Source of the DNA: Niebla homalea
Lineage: Eukaryota > Ascomycota > Lecanoromycetes > Lecanorales > Ramalinaceae
NCBI GenBank assembly: GCA_019925105.1
Contig: JAHGAU010000011.1
Span: 1,488,001 to 1,552,000, forward strand
Reading direction: 5' to 3'
DNA: 64,000 nucleotides
Part shown: positions 51,989 to 62,181 of the stretch, piece after piece
How positions within the stretch are numbered: position 1 is the stretch's first letter
How the letters are laid out: the number at the start of each line of letters is the position of its first letter
Program-made: the position numbers and the translations under genes
The notes under the pieces: model-generated
Told to the model about the DNA's origin: nothing
The model's input: the letters and a program-made list of their open reading frames with translations, nothing else
Databases searched by the model: none

Positions 51989-53929
51989 ATTTTTAAGTTT
52001 TATTTAAATAGTTATTTGGTTAAAAGTTAATTTAATCGGTAATATAAAGATTTTCAACTTTAATACCGGGACGGTTATAACCTTTTATGTATTATTAAAT
52101 ATTTTTAAATACCGGTTATAAACTTTTTATAATTATTAAATAAGCTTTTTCTTATATTTAAGGGTACTTTTAAGCGCGTATTAAATAACTGTTATATACG
52201 TTATATTTTACTTTATTATTATTTAATAAATAGTTTTAATCTTTTATAAAACAGCTTTTTATATTAATATTGTAAAATACAAAAAACTTTCTTCCTAGGA
52301 AATTAATTTTTTTAAACCTTTCTTATAACTTTTTTTAATTTAGCTTTTTATCGACTTAAAGGTTAAAAATTTTAATATCAACTTCCGGTTCTATTACGAT
52401 TCTACTTAAATTTTTTATATTTATTATATTATATAATTTTAAACTTTTAATTATATAAATTAGCTTATACTTATATAGCATAAATTAAGTATTATACGTT
52501 TTTATTTAATATAAATAGACTTTATAAGTTTATTTTAACTTTAAATAATTGATATAAATAAACCTATTATAAGTTAAAAAATACATATTATTAATAAAGC
52601 CTTTTACTTAAACCTTTTACTTTAATTTTATTAACTTTTTAATTAAAGGATTATTAAAGAATAGAAATAAAGCCGGAAAAATAAATACTTTTTAAAATAT
52701 CTTAATTATAATTAACTTTTTAGGGCTTATCTTTTAACTTAAGTTAATTAATATTACCCGGTCATTTAAGAAGCTTTCCGTTTAACTTATTAAAAAGGGT
52801 AATATGCTTTTATTCTATAGGTTATATAGTAATTTCTAATAGTTTACTTTACTAAAGGCTTTAACGATATTTAAGGAAAAAAGGGTTTTTATATATTTTT
52901 TCTTATAATTTTATATTATATATATACTGTTAATTAAACCTTTAAAAGCCGTCTTTTTTAGTTTTTTCTTTTTATATTTATTTATTAATTAAAGAAAGGT
53001 CCGTATTTTTCTGCGTAATTATTAAGGATTTTTATAATTACTATTTTTAGGGTTTTCCTTAATATATAAAGGAATATAGTCAATTTATAGGCTTTTTTTT
53101 TCAAGTAATTTAATTTTACCGGTTTCTTAAGGATAATTATTTTAATTTCCTTAAATTTATAAAAATAATAATTTATTTTAAAACAAGCGTAAAATAAATA
53201 AAAAAAGATTTTTTTAAATAACAATATTATTATTAATAATATTTTATTTAAAATTCTATTTAGTTTAAAAACTTTATCCTTTTTTAATTTATTAATTGCT
53301 TTAATTATTATTTCCCGGGTTATTTTTCGTTAATAATTAATAAATCGAAATATATAATGCTTTTAATATCCATTAAATTTCGTTTAATAAAAGAGGGAAG
53401 AAAGCTTTTTAAAAGCCTTAATTTTGCCATTAAAGGTATTAATTATTATATTATCCGGCCTTTTATGGAACGGGAATTTAAAAATAAATTTTAACTTTTT
53501 ATTTTATTCTTTATTATATTATATTAACTTTTATACTTTATAAAGGTAAATAAGAGAATTATAAGCTGTAAACCGGAAATATATTTATTTAGTTATTTCA
53601 ATAATTTTTTCTTTTTCTCTTTAAGCTATTTTTAATTATATAAATATTATCTAATTCTTATATTTAATAGTTTATTTAATTAGCGTTTTTATTTTTATTT
53701 TTATAATTATTATTTTATATTTTTCATTTTAGCAAGTCTGAGCTATTTAAAATGGTTTTTCTATCGGGATTATCGCGTTTATTATTTTATATAACGTTTT
53801 TATTACCCGTTTAATAAAGAAGTCGATTTAATCCTCATTATTTAACCGGGGAAGTTTTATTAATTAAGTTAACCGTTTTTTCAGTTTTTATATATATTTT
53901 AATTTCTTTAACCGTTTTTTATGCTTTCT
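51989..53929 (-). mobile_element. LINE copy I, part 1 (RT to MITE insertion)
   Basis: A minus-strand LINE equivalent to copy G from about 43030 rightward. About 1.2 kb of its 3' end, including the tail, are missing at the junction with the tail of copy H. RIP is heavy. It is interrupted at 53929 by the hAT-type MITE. An open frame on the minus strand at 52985-53224 (79 codons) lies in the RT region and is an RT fragment or chance frame in AT-rich DNA, not a gene. Confidence 0.85.
53922..53929. repeat. 8-bp target duplication of the MITE (left)
   Basis: TGCTTTCT, repeated at 54634-54641. Eight base pairs is the hallmark of the hAT superfamily. Confidence 0.85.
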
Positions 53930-54103
53930 TACTACGGGAAGCGGGACGGGATAGGACGGTTTTTCGATCCATTTATCCCATCCCGCGTAAAACGGGATAA
54001 GGCTGAATCCCATCCTATACCATCCCTATCCCGGCGGGATAGGGTCGGGATGTACCAAGATCCCGCCAAGACGCGGGGTAATAATGAATTACTAAGGATA
54101 TAG

Positions 54104-54290
54104 GTAAGGGTAATTAAGGGTGATAAGGGTAATAAGGGTAATAAGGGTGATGAGGCTGATGAAGGTGATAAGGGTGATGAGGGTAATGAGGGTCATGAGG
54201 GTAATGAGGCTGATAAGGGTGATAAGGGTGATGCAGGTAAGGGTGCAGGTGAGGGTGGTAGTAAGGGTGATGGTGCAGGTAAAGGTGGGA
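54104..54290 (+). repeat. 9-bp minisatellite (GGTRATRAG)n inside the MITE
   Basis: Some fourteen tandem units of the pattern GGTRATRAG, with variants GCTGATGAA and GGTCATGAG, degrade rightward into GGTGCAGGTAAG-type units. The three-base phase creates an open frame of V-I-R and V-M-R repeats that is a by-product. The strand is strongly purine-biased. Confidence 0.9.
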
Positions 54291-54297
54291 AAAGGGG

Positions 54298-54414
54298 ATT
54301 ATCAGAAAGATTAGCGCAAATATTTTTTTTTGGTGGTTTATCGATAACCGGAAAACCCATAATCCGGTTATCGATAAACCACCAAAAAATATTTGCGCTA
54401 ATCTTTCTGATAAT
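54298..54414. repeat. Near-perfect palindrome with about 50-bp arms
   Basis: The left arm 54298-54351 starts ATTATCAGAAAGATTAGCGC and ends GATAACCGG; the right arm 54364-54414 is its reverse complement. The only evident difference is nine T against six A in the homopolymer. The loop is 12 nt (54352-54363). The flanks continue with imperfect pairing (AAAAGGGG against CCCTTTTTT). It could extrude as a cruciform, or be a fold-back element nested in the MITE. Confidence 0.9.
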
Positions 54415-54633
54415 TACCCTTTTTTACCCCTTAATGTACTATTTTAGCCAGGTTTTCCCTTATTTTATCCGCCACTGGGATCTTAATATATCCCTATCCC
54501 GTCCCATTTTATCCCGTATTAATACGGGATGGGATTCTATTCACTTTATCCCGTCCTATCCCTATCCCGTCCCTATCCCGTTTTTATCCCGTCTTTATTT
54601 TATGGGATATATCCCGTCCCGCTTCCCGGAGTA

Positions 54634-54641
54634 TGCTTTCT
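54634..54641. repeat. 8-bp target duplication of the MITE (right)
   Basis: TGCTTTCT, identical to 53922-53929; LINE I resumes here. Confidence 0.85.
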
Positions 54642-54780
54642 TTATTGATATTAACGGTATTACGTTAAATAATTAATTTAAGGTTTTCTATATCAATATA
54701 TAATTTCAGTTATATGTTAAATTTTATTTATATTTTATATGTTATTATTACGTTAATAATCCCCTTTATATTAAATATTA
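54642..54780 (-). mobile_element. LINE copy I, part 2 (between MITE and SINE 1)
   Basis: 139 bp of LINE I aligning with about 44965-45100 of copy G. The last 13 bp are the left duplication of SINE 1. Confidence 0.8.
54768..54780. repeat. Target-site duplication of SINE 1 (left)
   Basis: ATATTAAATATTA, 13 bp, repeated at 55506-55518. Confidence 0.85.
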
Positions 54781-55505
54781 GACGGGGCGAGCGCGGCGAA
54801 ATGGCATTTTGCGTGCAGAAGATAAACTATAGAATAATTAAATATTTTAAGGGTGGGGGACGATTTCATTAAGAGCCCTTAAACTTTATCCGGTAAGTTA
54901 CGTAATTAATATAAATAAAATAATAATAAATATTTAACGATTTACCGGTACCCGTAGTTAACCTTAAATAATCCTAGTTACCACGTAAAGTCAATAAAAA
55001 GGGGTTATAGAGATTTAACGTTAAAAGGTTAAAATTAAGATTAAATAAGGTTAATTTAAAAAGCTATATAATAAAATATTTAAAATAAAAATTTAATATT
55101 AAAAAAAATAAAATTATATAATTAAAGCTGTTTTCCCCCAATTAAGCTTAATATTATTATTAAATCCTTATTACGGATTATAATATTAAAAAATAAAGGA
55201 TTCTTAGTAAAAATAATAAATTAAGGATTTAAAGTAATTATTAATTTTAATCGGATTAACGTAAAGATAATATTAAAGTAAATAATTACGGGGGAGAGGT
55301 TTTTATTTAAATCGGGTTAATATTTAAGGTAAGCTAAGGTTAAATTAACCGATTACAGTTTCCTTTTCCCTTTTAAATTAAAGCGATAAGTTCAAAATAA
55401 GTATAAATATTGAAATAACCGTAGCCTAGCCACCAGTATTATAGAACGCTGAAATTAACTTAAAAGTAACTAGACTCGTATATAAATAAATCAATCAATC
55501 AATCA
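54781..55505 (+). mobile_element. SINE 1, 725 bp, tRNA-like head and LINE-derived tail
   Basis: A short non-coding element with exact 13-bp duplications, inserted in LINE I. The 5' end resembles a tRNA, with a degraded A-box equivalent CGGCGAAATGGC at 54794-54805. A body of about 650 bp follows that matches nothing else here except SINE 2. The last about 70 bp copy the LINE 3' end: the sequence around AACGCTGAAATTAACTTAA parallels the LINE's AACGCCGGAATTAACTTAA and leads into an AATC array. By analogy with SINEs that share a partner LINE's tail, it was probably reverse-transcribed by the LINE ORF2. The body is RIPped; the ends less so. It is very long for a SINE. No protein frame is visible. 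Confidence 0.82.
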
Positions 55506-55518
55506 ATATTAAATATTA
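55506..55518. repeat. Target-site duplication of SINE 1 (right)
   Basis: ATATTAAATATTA, identical to 54768-54780. Confidence 0.85.
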
Positions 55519-57962
55519 AGTTAATTACTATCTTAGATCTTTAATTTTCTTATATTATAATACCTTATAATATTAATAACGAAAAATTAAATATCGTAAT
55601 AATTATTAATAATTCCTCCAAACTAAGGTAATTAATCGTATAACCTTCTTTATTTTATAAGTTATAATAAAAATTAAAGTTTTTTAATATAATATACTTA
55701 CCGGATATAAATACAATATCCTTTAGTAATATTATTATAAAAGGCTTTATTCTATTAGTTAACGGCGGGTTATATATATTATAAATATTTAAGTCGTTTT
55801 TTCTTTTTTTTTTACGTAATCCGGAGCGTATATAAATTCCCGTTATAATAAATAATATCTTAGATATTTATATTTAACTCTTTATTTATAAAGAAATACG
55901 TTTAAATCGTTTTATCTCCTTTAAATGTTAAGTAAAACCTTTTATTTAAATTAATTCAAAAATACGTATATAAACTATATAATAGCTCTTATATTATTAT
56001 AATATTAACGTTTTTATTTCCTTAAACCTAAATATTAATAATAATATTTTAATGATCTTATTTTATACGTTATATTATATTATTCTTAAAAGTTTTAATA
56101 TATTATATATTAATTTCCGTTAAGGCCTTTTTATTAACTTTTATTTAAGTTACTGGCTCCTCATTAAAATTAGACGTTGCTCATTCCGCCATTTTTATAA
56201 TTACTATTATTACCTTAAAGTGATTAAACTTAAGGGTTAATATTATAATAAGCCTTTTTTCACGTTATCCGTTATAGTTTTTTACCTATCCTTATTTAAT
56301 TAACTTTATTCCCGTTTTAAAAATATCCTTAATTAACTTACCGGTTTAACTTTATATAAATTTTACCATTAGATTTTAACGGTTATTTTGATTCTTTTTC
56401 GCTTAATATTATTTGGCATTTTAAGTTTTACATTAGATACTTATCGTTCCTATACGTTATATATTTATATATATCTTTAATAAGGTTTTTATTTATTAAA
56501 CCTTCGTATTCGTATATATTATACCCTTTATTATATACCGCATATTTTATACCGTTGAAATATTTCATAATAATATATTTATAATTTTAATACTTAAAGT
56601 ATTAATAAATATCCGCCGCTTTATTTTATGGCCGGGTTAATTTAAGGGATTTACCCTTATATTTAAAATATTATTATATATTTTCCTTAAAGTTATACTT
56701 AATATAACCGTAGAGTACCTCTTTACCCGTTTTAAAGCATCCGGCCTCTTTATTATCGGCGCGAATTTATAGTTAATAACTTCCAGTCCGGGATAGAAAA
56801 CCGTATTCTTATTTTTTATACGTTTTAAGGTAAACTTTTTTTCCGTTTTTATAAAGCACGTTAAACATTTTTATTTACTATAGTAATAAATAGTTATTTT
56901 AATATTTTTACCGTTTTAAATTCGTTTATACCGGTTTATATATTTAAGTTTTTTTTAACTTTCAAAAACGTTATATTAAGGAAAATATTTCCGTTTTATA
57001 GCTTATATATAGCGATAATTTGGTCCGTTCATAGTTTTTACGTTACTTTAAACACCTTCATAAGTTATAAAAAGGATACCTTTATAGCGGTATTCCTTTT
57101 CTTTTTAATTATTAAATAAATTGTTACCGTTTTCTTTTTCTTTAACGTTACCGTTTTCTCTTTAACTTATATCGTTTCCTTTTCGGTTATTACGTGCCTT
57201 TTCTTTATAGCCTTTATTACTCAAGTTTTTATTTATTTAAAGGGCTCCCGTTATTACCCTTTTACTTTATACGTTTACTTTTTAATAAGTATTTTTATCC
57301 TTTGTTAATATCTTTATTGTTGCTTATTAAGCTTCTTTTAAATATTTTAGCTTTTTTAATTTTATTTTTACTTTTTTTTTAAAAGTCCCTTATTTTTCAT
57401 AATTCTATTTATAGTATCGGTTTAGTTTTTAATGTAATAATTACCTACTCCGTTATAAATAGCTTATTTAAAGCCTTTACCGTTTCTTCTCTTATTTTAA
57501 TATTTTTACGCGTTTAACGTATTTTTTTTATTCTCCGTCCTTAATTATTTATAAACTTATCGCCTTTATTATTTCTATCCTTATTTTATATATTTTTAAT
57601 GATATTAACTTTACATCTACTTCGTATATATTTATCGCTTTTTCCTCCCGTTATTATCGCTATTTTAACCTTTTTAACGCCCTTTTTACTTATTATTTTT
57701 TACGCGTTTTATATATCCCTTAACGTATGTTTTATTAACTATAGTTCCTTTATTTAGTTTAGTAACCGTTTATTATATTTTTGTTGCGTTATTTATATGA
57801 TTTCCGTTGTTTTTATAAATATAAGTTATTTACCTATATATTTCCTTATTCTTAACTATTATATTACCTATGTTTATCGCAATTAGGTATTGGCCTCGCT
57901 ATTACTTAAGCTATATGTATACGTATCGTTTTGGACCTTTAAGGTCTCTTTATTTATCGATA
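55519..57962 (-). mobile_element. LINE copy I, part 3 (5' half)
   Basis: The remainder of LINE I up to its 5' end near 57962, where the start has mutated (TATCGATAAATAAAGAG in place of ATGGCGAACAAAGGG-like sequence), so RIP reached even the usually protected edge. It holds ORF1 relics; a 62-codon open frame at 57194-57382 on the plus strand is a shadow. With its three parts joined, I spans about 4.5 kb of LINE sequence. Confidence 0.85.
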
Positions 57963-58000
57963 TCGCTATATCTATATATTACTTTAATATTATAATTAAT

Positions 58001-58013
58001 AAGTTTTAAGGCT
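58001..58013. repeat. Target-site duplication of LINE J (left)
   Basis: AAGTTTTAAGGCT, 13 bp, repeated at 61070-61082. The preceding 57963-58000 is AT-rich host sequence without features. Confidence 0.85.
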
Positions 58014-58530
58014 GAGGTAAAGTCTTACAGACCCATTGCACTCCTTTGCACGCTGGGGAAGGCCTTAAAGACGGTAATAGCGAAGATCCTTAGCGACTAT
58101 ATAGAGAACCACGGACTTCTCCCCGATTAATAAATAAGAGTAAGGAGAAATCGGTTAATAGAAATAGCCCTTAAAAAACTAATCGACGGCGTATATACGG
58201 TATAAGGTTACGGGAAGAGGTATATTATAAATCTTCTTTCTTTCGATATTATAAATGTTTTTAATAAGATAAATTATTAAAGGTTATTATATAACTTAAG
58301 GAAAAAGGGGATATTATCCTTCTTAATCGAGTAAATAAAGAGTTTTTTAAGCGACCGAGCCACGTTAATTAACCTAAGATAAAAGATAAGCCCGATAAAG
58401 CCCACTATAATAAGGATTCTTTAAGGATTATTTATTTTTTATATTATTCTTATTTTTTAATAATCTATTAATTAAGGAACTTATTAAGTTAAAATAAAAG
58501 GTTGAAATTAAAAACTTTATTAATAACGTT
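58014..58530 (+). pseudogene. LINE J reverse transcriptase fragment, partly unmutated
   Basis: From the first base the frame reads E-V-K-S-Y-R-P-I-A-L-L, then T-L-G-K-A-L-K, I-A-K-I-L-S-D-Y-I-E-N-H and G-L-L-P-D before the first TAA, 39 codons without a stop. S-Y-R-P-I with T-L-G-K is the classic non-LTR RT entry block, typical of Tad1-type and Jockey-type enzymes. In the same frame, L-S-F-D-I-I-N-V-F-N-K at about 58239-58271 holds the first catalytic aspartate (58245-58247). F-I-N-N at 58516-58527 is F-x-D-D with both aspartates changed. The enzyme would copy LINE RNA at the nicked target. Confidence 0.9.
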
Positions 58531-58902
58531 TACCTTTTAATTTATAATATTTTTATACGTATAAATTATTTAGAATTAAAATAAGCTTATAAAGTCTATC
58601 TTCGGTAAATGAGAATTTATAAGGCTTAATTTATACTTTATAAGTATAAATTTATTTATATAATTAAAAGCTTAAAACTATATAATATAATAGTTATAAT
58701 AAACTTGGATAGAATTATAATAAAACCGGATATTAATATTAAAATCCTTAATTTTTAGATAAATAAGAAGCTTAATTAAAAGGATTATATAAGAAAAATT
58801 TAAAAGAAGATAACTTTATAGGAAAAAAACCTTATTTATCTCGTTATATTAATATAAAGAATTATATTAGAAAAGGCCCGGACTATTTATTAGGCCGTAA
58901 TA

Positions 58903-58914
58903 AAATTAACTATA
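58903..58914. repeat. Target-site duplication of SINE 2 (left)
   Basis: AAATTAACTATA, 12 bp, repeated at 59645-59656. Confidence 0.85.
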
Positions 58915-58985
58915 GGGGGCGAGCGTGGCGGAATGGCATTTTTGAGTGCAGAAGATAAACTACAGAATAATCGAACATTTCAAGG
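58915..58985 (+). promoter_or_regulatory. tRNA-like Pol III promoter head of SINE 2
   Basis: It shows a tRNA-like 5' end, an A-box TGGCGGAATGGC at 58926-58937 and a degenerate B-box around 58966-58977. This internal promoter would drive SINE transcription by RNA polymerase III. It is not a functional tRNA gene: no closed acceptor stem or anticodon arm could be built. Confidence 0.55.
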
Positions 58986-59644
58986 GTAAAGGACGATTTC
59001 GTTAAGAGCCCTTAAACCTTATCTGGTAAGTTACGTAATTAATATGGATAAAATAATGATAAATATCCGACGATTTATTGGTACCCGTAGTTAACCCTAA
59101 ATAAGCCTAGTTGCTATATAAGGCTGGTAAAAAAAGGTTATAAGGATTTAACGCTGGAAAGTTAGAATTAAGATTAAATAAGGTTAATCCGAAAAGTTAT
59201 ATAGCGAAGTACTTAAGGCGAAGTTTAAACGTTAAGAGAAATAAAATTATATAATTAAGGCCGTTTCCCCCGATTAAGTTTAATATTATTATTAAATCCT
59301 TACCGCGGATTATAATATTAAAAAGTAAAAGATTCTTAACGGAAATAATAAATTAAGGATTTAAGGCAATTATTAATCCTAATTAAATTAACGTAAAGAT
59401 TCGGTTATAATATTAAGGTAAATAATTACGGAAAAGAGGTTTTTATTTAAATCGGGTTAATATTTAGGGTAAGTTAGGGCTAAACTAACCGATTACGGTT
59501 TCCTCTTCCCTTTTAAAATTGAAGCGATAAGTTTAAAATAAATATAAATATTAAAATAACCGTAGCTTAACCACCAGCATTATAAAACGCCGAAATTAAC
59601 TCAAAGTAGCTAGACTCGTATATAAATAAATCAATCAATCAATC
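58915..59644 (+). mobile_element. SINE 2, 730 bp, tRNA-like head and LINE-derived tail
   Basis: The second copy, alignable with SINE 1 end to end, inserted in LINE J with 12-bp duplications. The head is better preserved: GGCGAGCGTGGCGGAATGGC contains a good RNA polymerase III A-box (TGGCGGAATGGC, 58926-58937) and resembles the start of leucine or serine tRNAs. A weak B-box candidate (AATCGAACA) lies about 40 nt downstream. The last about 70 bp (CATTATAAAACGCCG..., TAGCTAGA, AATC array) parallel the LINE 3' end at 61005-61069. CpA survives mainly in the head and tail. No protein is encoded. Head identity is likely; the exact tRNA is uncertain. Confidence 0.85.
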
Positions 59645-59656
59645 AAATTAACTATA
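59645..59656. repeat. Target-site duplication of SINE 2 (right)
   Basis: AAATTAACTATA, identical to 58903-58914. Confidence 0.85.
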
Positions 59657-61069
59657 ATATATGTTATAGTTATTTAATATATATTTAAAAGTACTCCGGG
59701 ATATAAGAAAAGGCTTATTTAAGTATTATAGAAAATCCAGAACCGGTATTTAAAAGTAATTAATAATACTTATAAAGTAATCTTTATCCCGATATTAAAG
59801 TTTAAGGTTTTTATACCGTTAATTAAAGTCTTATTAAATTAAATAATTACTTAAATAAAATTAAAGAGATATATATACTTAATTATAATAATAAAAAACG
59901 GACGGATCCGCTAGAATCTTAATAAGCCTTAAATTAAAAAAATAAATTAAAGATACTTATCCCTTTTTTTATTAAAATAAAATAGGAATAAACTAAAAGG
60001 GAAGTTAACCTTATTAATATCCCGGAGGTTAATTTAAACGTATATAAACTCCTATTAAGTATAAAAAAAAATTAAAATTAAGGGGATTTAAAGAATAAAA
60101 ATTATAATAATTGCTTTATAAGCTATAATAAAATAGATTAAACGTTAACAGAAAAATAAAGACTTTATATTTTAAGGTTATTATTACTTAATTTTTAACA
60201 ATAAAAAGATTATTAATAAATATCTCCGCCGTTATAATATTATAAAAAAGGGTAATAACGTATTAACGATCCAACTCCGGACGGGTAAGAACGGTTTAAC
60301 TTACTTCCTATTTATTATATATACCGGAAATCGGATAAATACCGGATATAAATATAAATAAAGAAAATAAAACGCTATATACGTTTTTATCTCTTATTCT
60401 TTATTTATAAATTACCGTTAAATATTATTTATAAAATAAAATATCCAAATAATTATTAAGTTTATAATATTTACCGGATTATTATTATAGTTTAATCTTA
60501 TGATAAAAATACATAAAATTATTAAAAACCTTACGGAAAAAGTCCGTTATTAATTAAAAAAGAAAAAGAAAAGCGGAAACCGGTTATATTAATTATATAA
60601 ACCGGAAAGTATTTTCTATAACCGTAAAGATATAATAATAAATACCTATTAAAAGTCTTTAAAAAAGTTAACGGCGATAATAATATAAAAGGGATATATA
60701 TTAAATATATAAATATTAATAAGGATATTTAAAGGCGTTACGTAAGGTTAAAATAATATAAATATATAAAAGAGCAAAAAAGTAATAAATTTAAGGGTAA
60801 CCTTTATAAGAATACGGTTATAATATTATAGATTTTCTTGGGGAATTAAAATATAGGAAGTATATAAATAAATTACCACTTTTCAAACGGCCGTTAATAT
60901 CCTCTACCTTAAAGGATAAAGGGTAAAGGCCTGGTAAACGCCGGTTTTTACCCTAACGTTATAAGTATTAAATTTTTACGGTTATTAATAAAGCCAAAAG
61001 GCCGCGTATTAAGGAACGCCCGAACTAGCTTAGCTAGATCCGTAGTATAAATCAATCAATCAATCAATC
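59657..61069 (+). mobile_element. LINE copy J, part 2 (C-terminal region, 3' UTR and tail)
   Basis: The rest of ORF2 and the 3' end. At 60272-60298 the frame reads Q-L-R-T-G-K-N-G-L, the R-T-G-x-x-G-L that precedes the C-terminal zinc region in many fungal LINE ORF2 proteins. The 3' terminus (GCTTAGCTAGATCCGTAGTA) and the tail AATC array at about 61050-61069 are unmutated and are the part shared with the SINE. Confidence 0.92.
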
Positions 61070-61082
61070 AAGTTTTAAGGCT
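61070..61082. repeat. Target-site duplication of LINE J (right)
   Basis: AAGTTTTAAGGCT, identical to 58001-58013; the first base overlaps the tail. Confidence 0.85.
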
Positions 61083-62181
61083 TATTTATTTTAATATAAG
61101 CTTGAACCTAATTATTTTAAAACCCCGGAAAATATTATAACCACTTTATACTTAAATAACTTTAAGGCTCTTTTAAAAATAATACCGTTATTACTTAAAC
61201 ATTATAACGATAATAAAAAGCTTTCAATCCTATATTTATACTAGTTTTTTTTTATGGACTAATACGTAAGTAAACCTTAATAACTTTCTTAAATTATTAA
61301 GATAAGTTATTTATAATCGTATAGTTGAATTTATCGGTTTTAATTTACATTTTCCGTTTTGAGTTAAAAAAATAACGTATTATTAAATATTTTATAGAGT
61401 TAAGGGGACGCCGTATTTCTAATATAATTTTTAATTTAATAGATTAAGCTTGTTTATTTTCTTATTACTTTTATGTTAATTTATTAAAGGCTTAGTTATC
61501 CTCAAATATTTTTAAATGAAATATTTATAAAGTTTAAGAAGATTTATGTTTCCCGATAAATTTTTAAGCTAAATCAATTCTTAAAAATTTAAAATACGTT
61601 TTTAACTTATTTTTATCCTTTCATAAAGCAATTAAGTAATAATGAATTCATGTTTTTCAAGATTAATATAAAGGTGAAATTAATAAAGTTACTTAAGAAT
61701 ATATTAAATATAATGTTAATAATACGTATTTAAATGATATTAATAAAATTAATAGAAATATAATTAATTGTAAATTAGTTAAACGGTATAATAAAATACT
61801 TAAAGAAATTATAACGTATATAGAATACTATTTTTTATTTATCGCCGGACTTTATCCGTAACCGGTAATGAATATCCTTAAAAGTTAACTTTAGAAATTG
61901 TTTAAAGTTATTAAATTAATTAAGAATTCTAATAGCTTAAAATTATAAATACTAATTTTTAACTAGAACCGTATTTAGTATATAATTATTAATATAAGAA
62001 TAAGAACTACCGTCCTTTTTAAATATAAAAAGGATTAAAGCGTTTACGGATAAGGTTAAGTAATAGACATAACCCGCGGTTATAGTATCCTTTAAATATT
62101 GATAAAGCTTTATTAACTTTAACCGAGATAATCTATATATAAGATTATAAAATAACTTTTGAATATTAGATAATTAAGGAG
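61083..62181. other. AT-rich interval between LINE J and LINE K, unassigned
   Basis: About 1.1 kb with moderate RIP (scattered CpA such as CAATTCTT and GAATTCATG remain). The stretch 61640-61830 is A-rich on the plus strand and looks weakly coding-like but has no frame over 40 codons. No LTR, TIR or RNA gene is visible. It was the target of both LINE J (left end) and LINE K (right end). It could be an old DNA element or native heterochromatin. Confidence 0.45.

Larger units (their letters stand above)
53930..54633. mobile_element. hAT-type MITE, 704 bp, with minisatellite and long palindrome
   Basis: Terminal inverted repeats begin TACTACGGGAAGCGGGACGG and, read from the other end, TACTCCGGGAAGCGGGACGG, with one mismatch; an exact 8-bp duplication flanks them. 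Both subterminal regions carry many copies of a CCCGTCCC/ATCCC motif in both orientations, as expected for hAT transposase binding sites. The interior has no transposase: it holds a 9-bp minisatellite (54104-54290) and a palindrome (54298-54414). Abundant CpA shows that the element is not RIPped although it sits inside RIPped LINE I, so it inserted after RIP. Open frames at 53921-54103, 54120-54314 and 54434-54676 follow the repeats and are not genes. It was presumably mobilised by a hAT transposase elsewhere. Confidence 0.9.
58014..58914 (+). mobile_element. LINE copy J, part 1 (5'-truncated, starts inside RT)
   Basis: A plus-strand LINE whose 5' end lies inside the RT, with 13-bp duplications proving true 5' truncation at insertion. 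The first about 110 bp are not RIPped and translate directly; RIP begins further in. The RT continues past motif A and F-I-N-N (58516-58527) until SINE 2 interrupts it. It is the best copy for identifying the family. Confidence 0.93.

Noticed and set aside
52985..53224. 79-codon lysine-rich open frame on the minus strand
   Set aside because: Lies in the RT region of LINE I in the sense direction; other copies have stops here, so it is a relic fragment, not a gene.
54104..54290. GGTRATRAG array as telomere-like repeat
   Set aside because: The unit is not TTAGGG or a known fungal telomere variant, and it lies inside a MITE with intact TIRs.
53921..54676. Three open frames of 60-80 codons, one made of V-I-R and V-M-R repeats
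   Set aside because: They follow the MITE terminal repeats and the 9-bp minisatellite, whose unit length is a multiple of three; no protein is indicated.
57194..57382. 62-codon open frame rich in Leu and Phe
   Set aside because: Antisense to ORF1 of LINE I; not conserved.
58915..58990. Possible functional tRNA-Leu or tRNA-Ser gene
   Set aside because: Only the A-box end is good; no closed acceptor stem or anticodon arm forms, and the sequence continues into a 730-bp repeat with target duplications.
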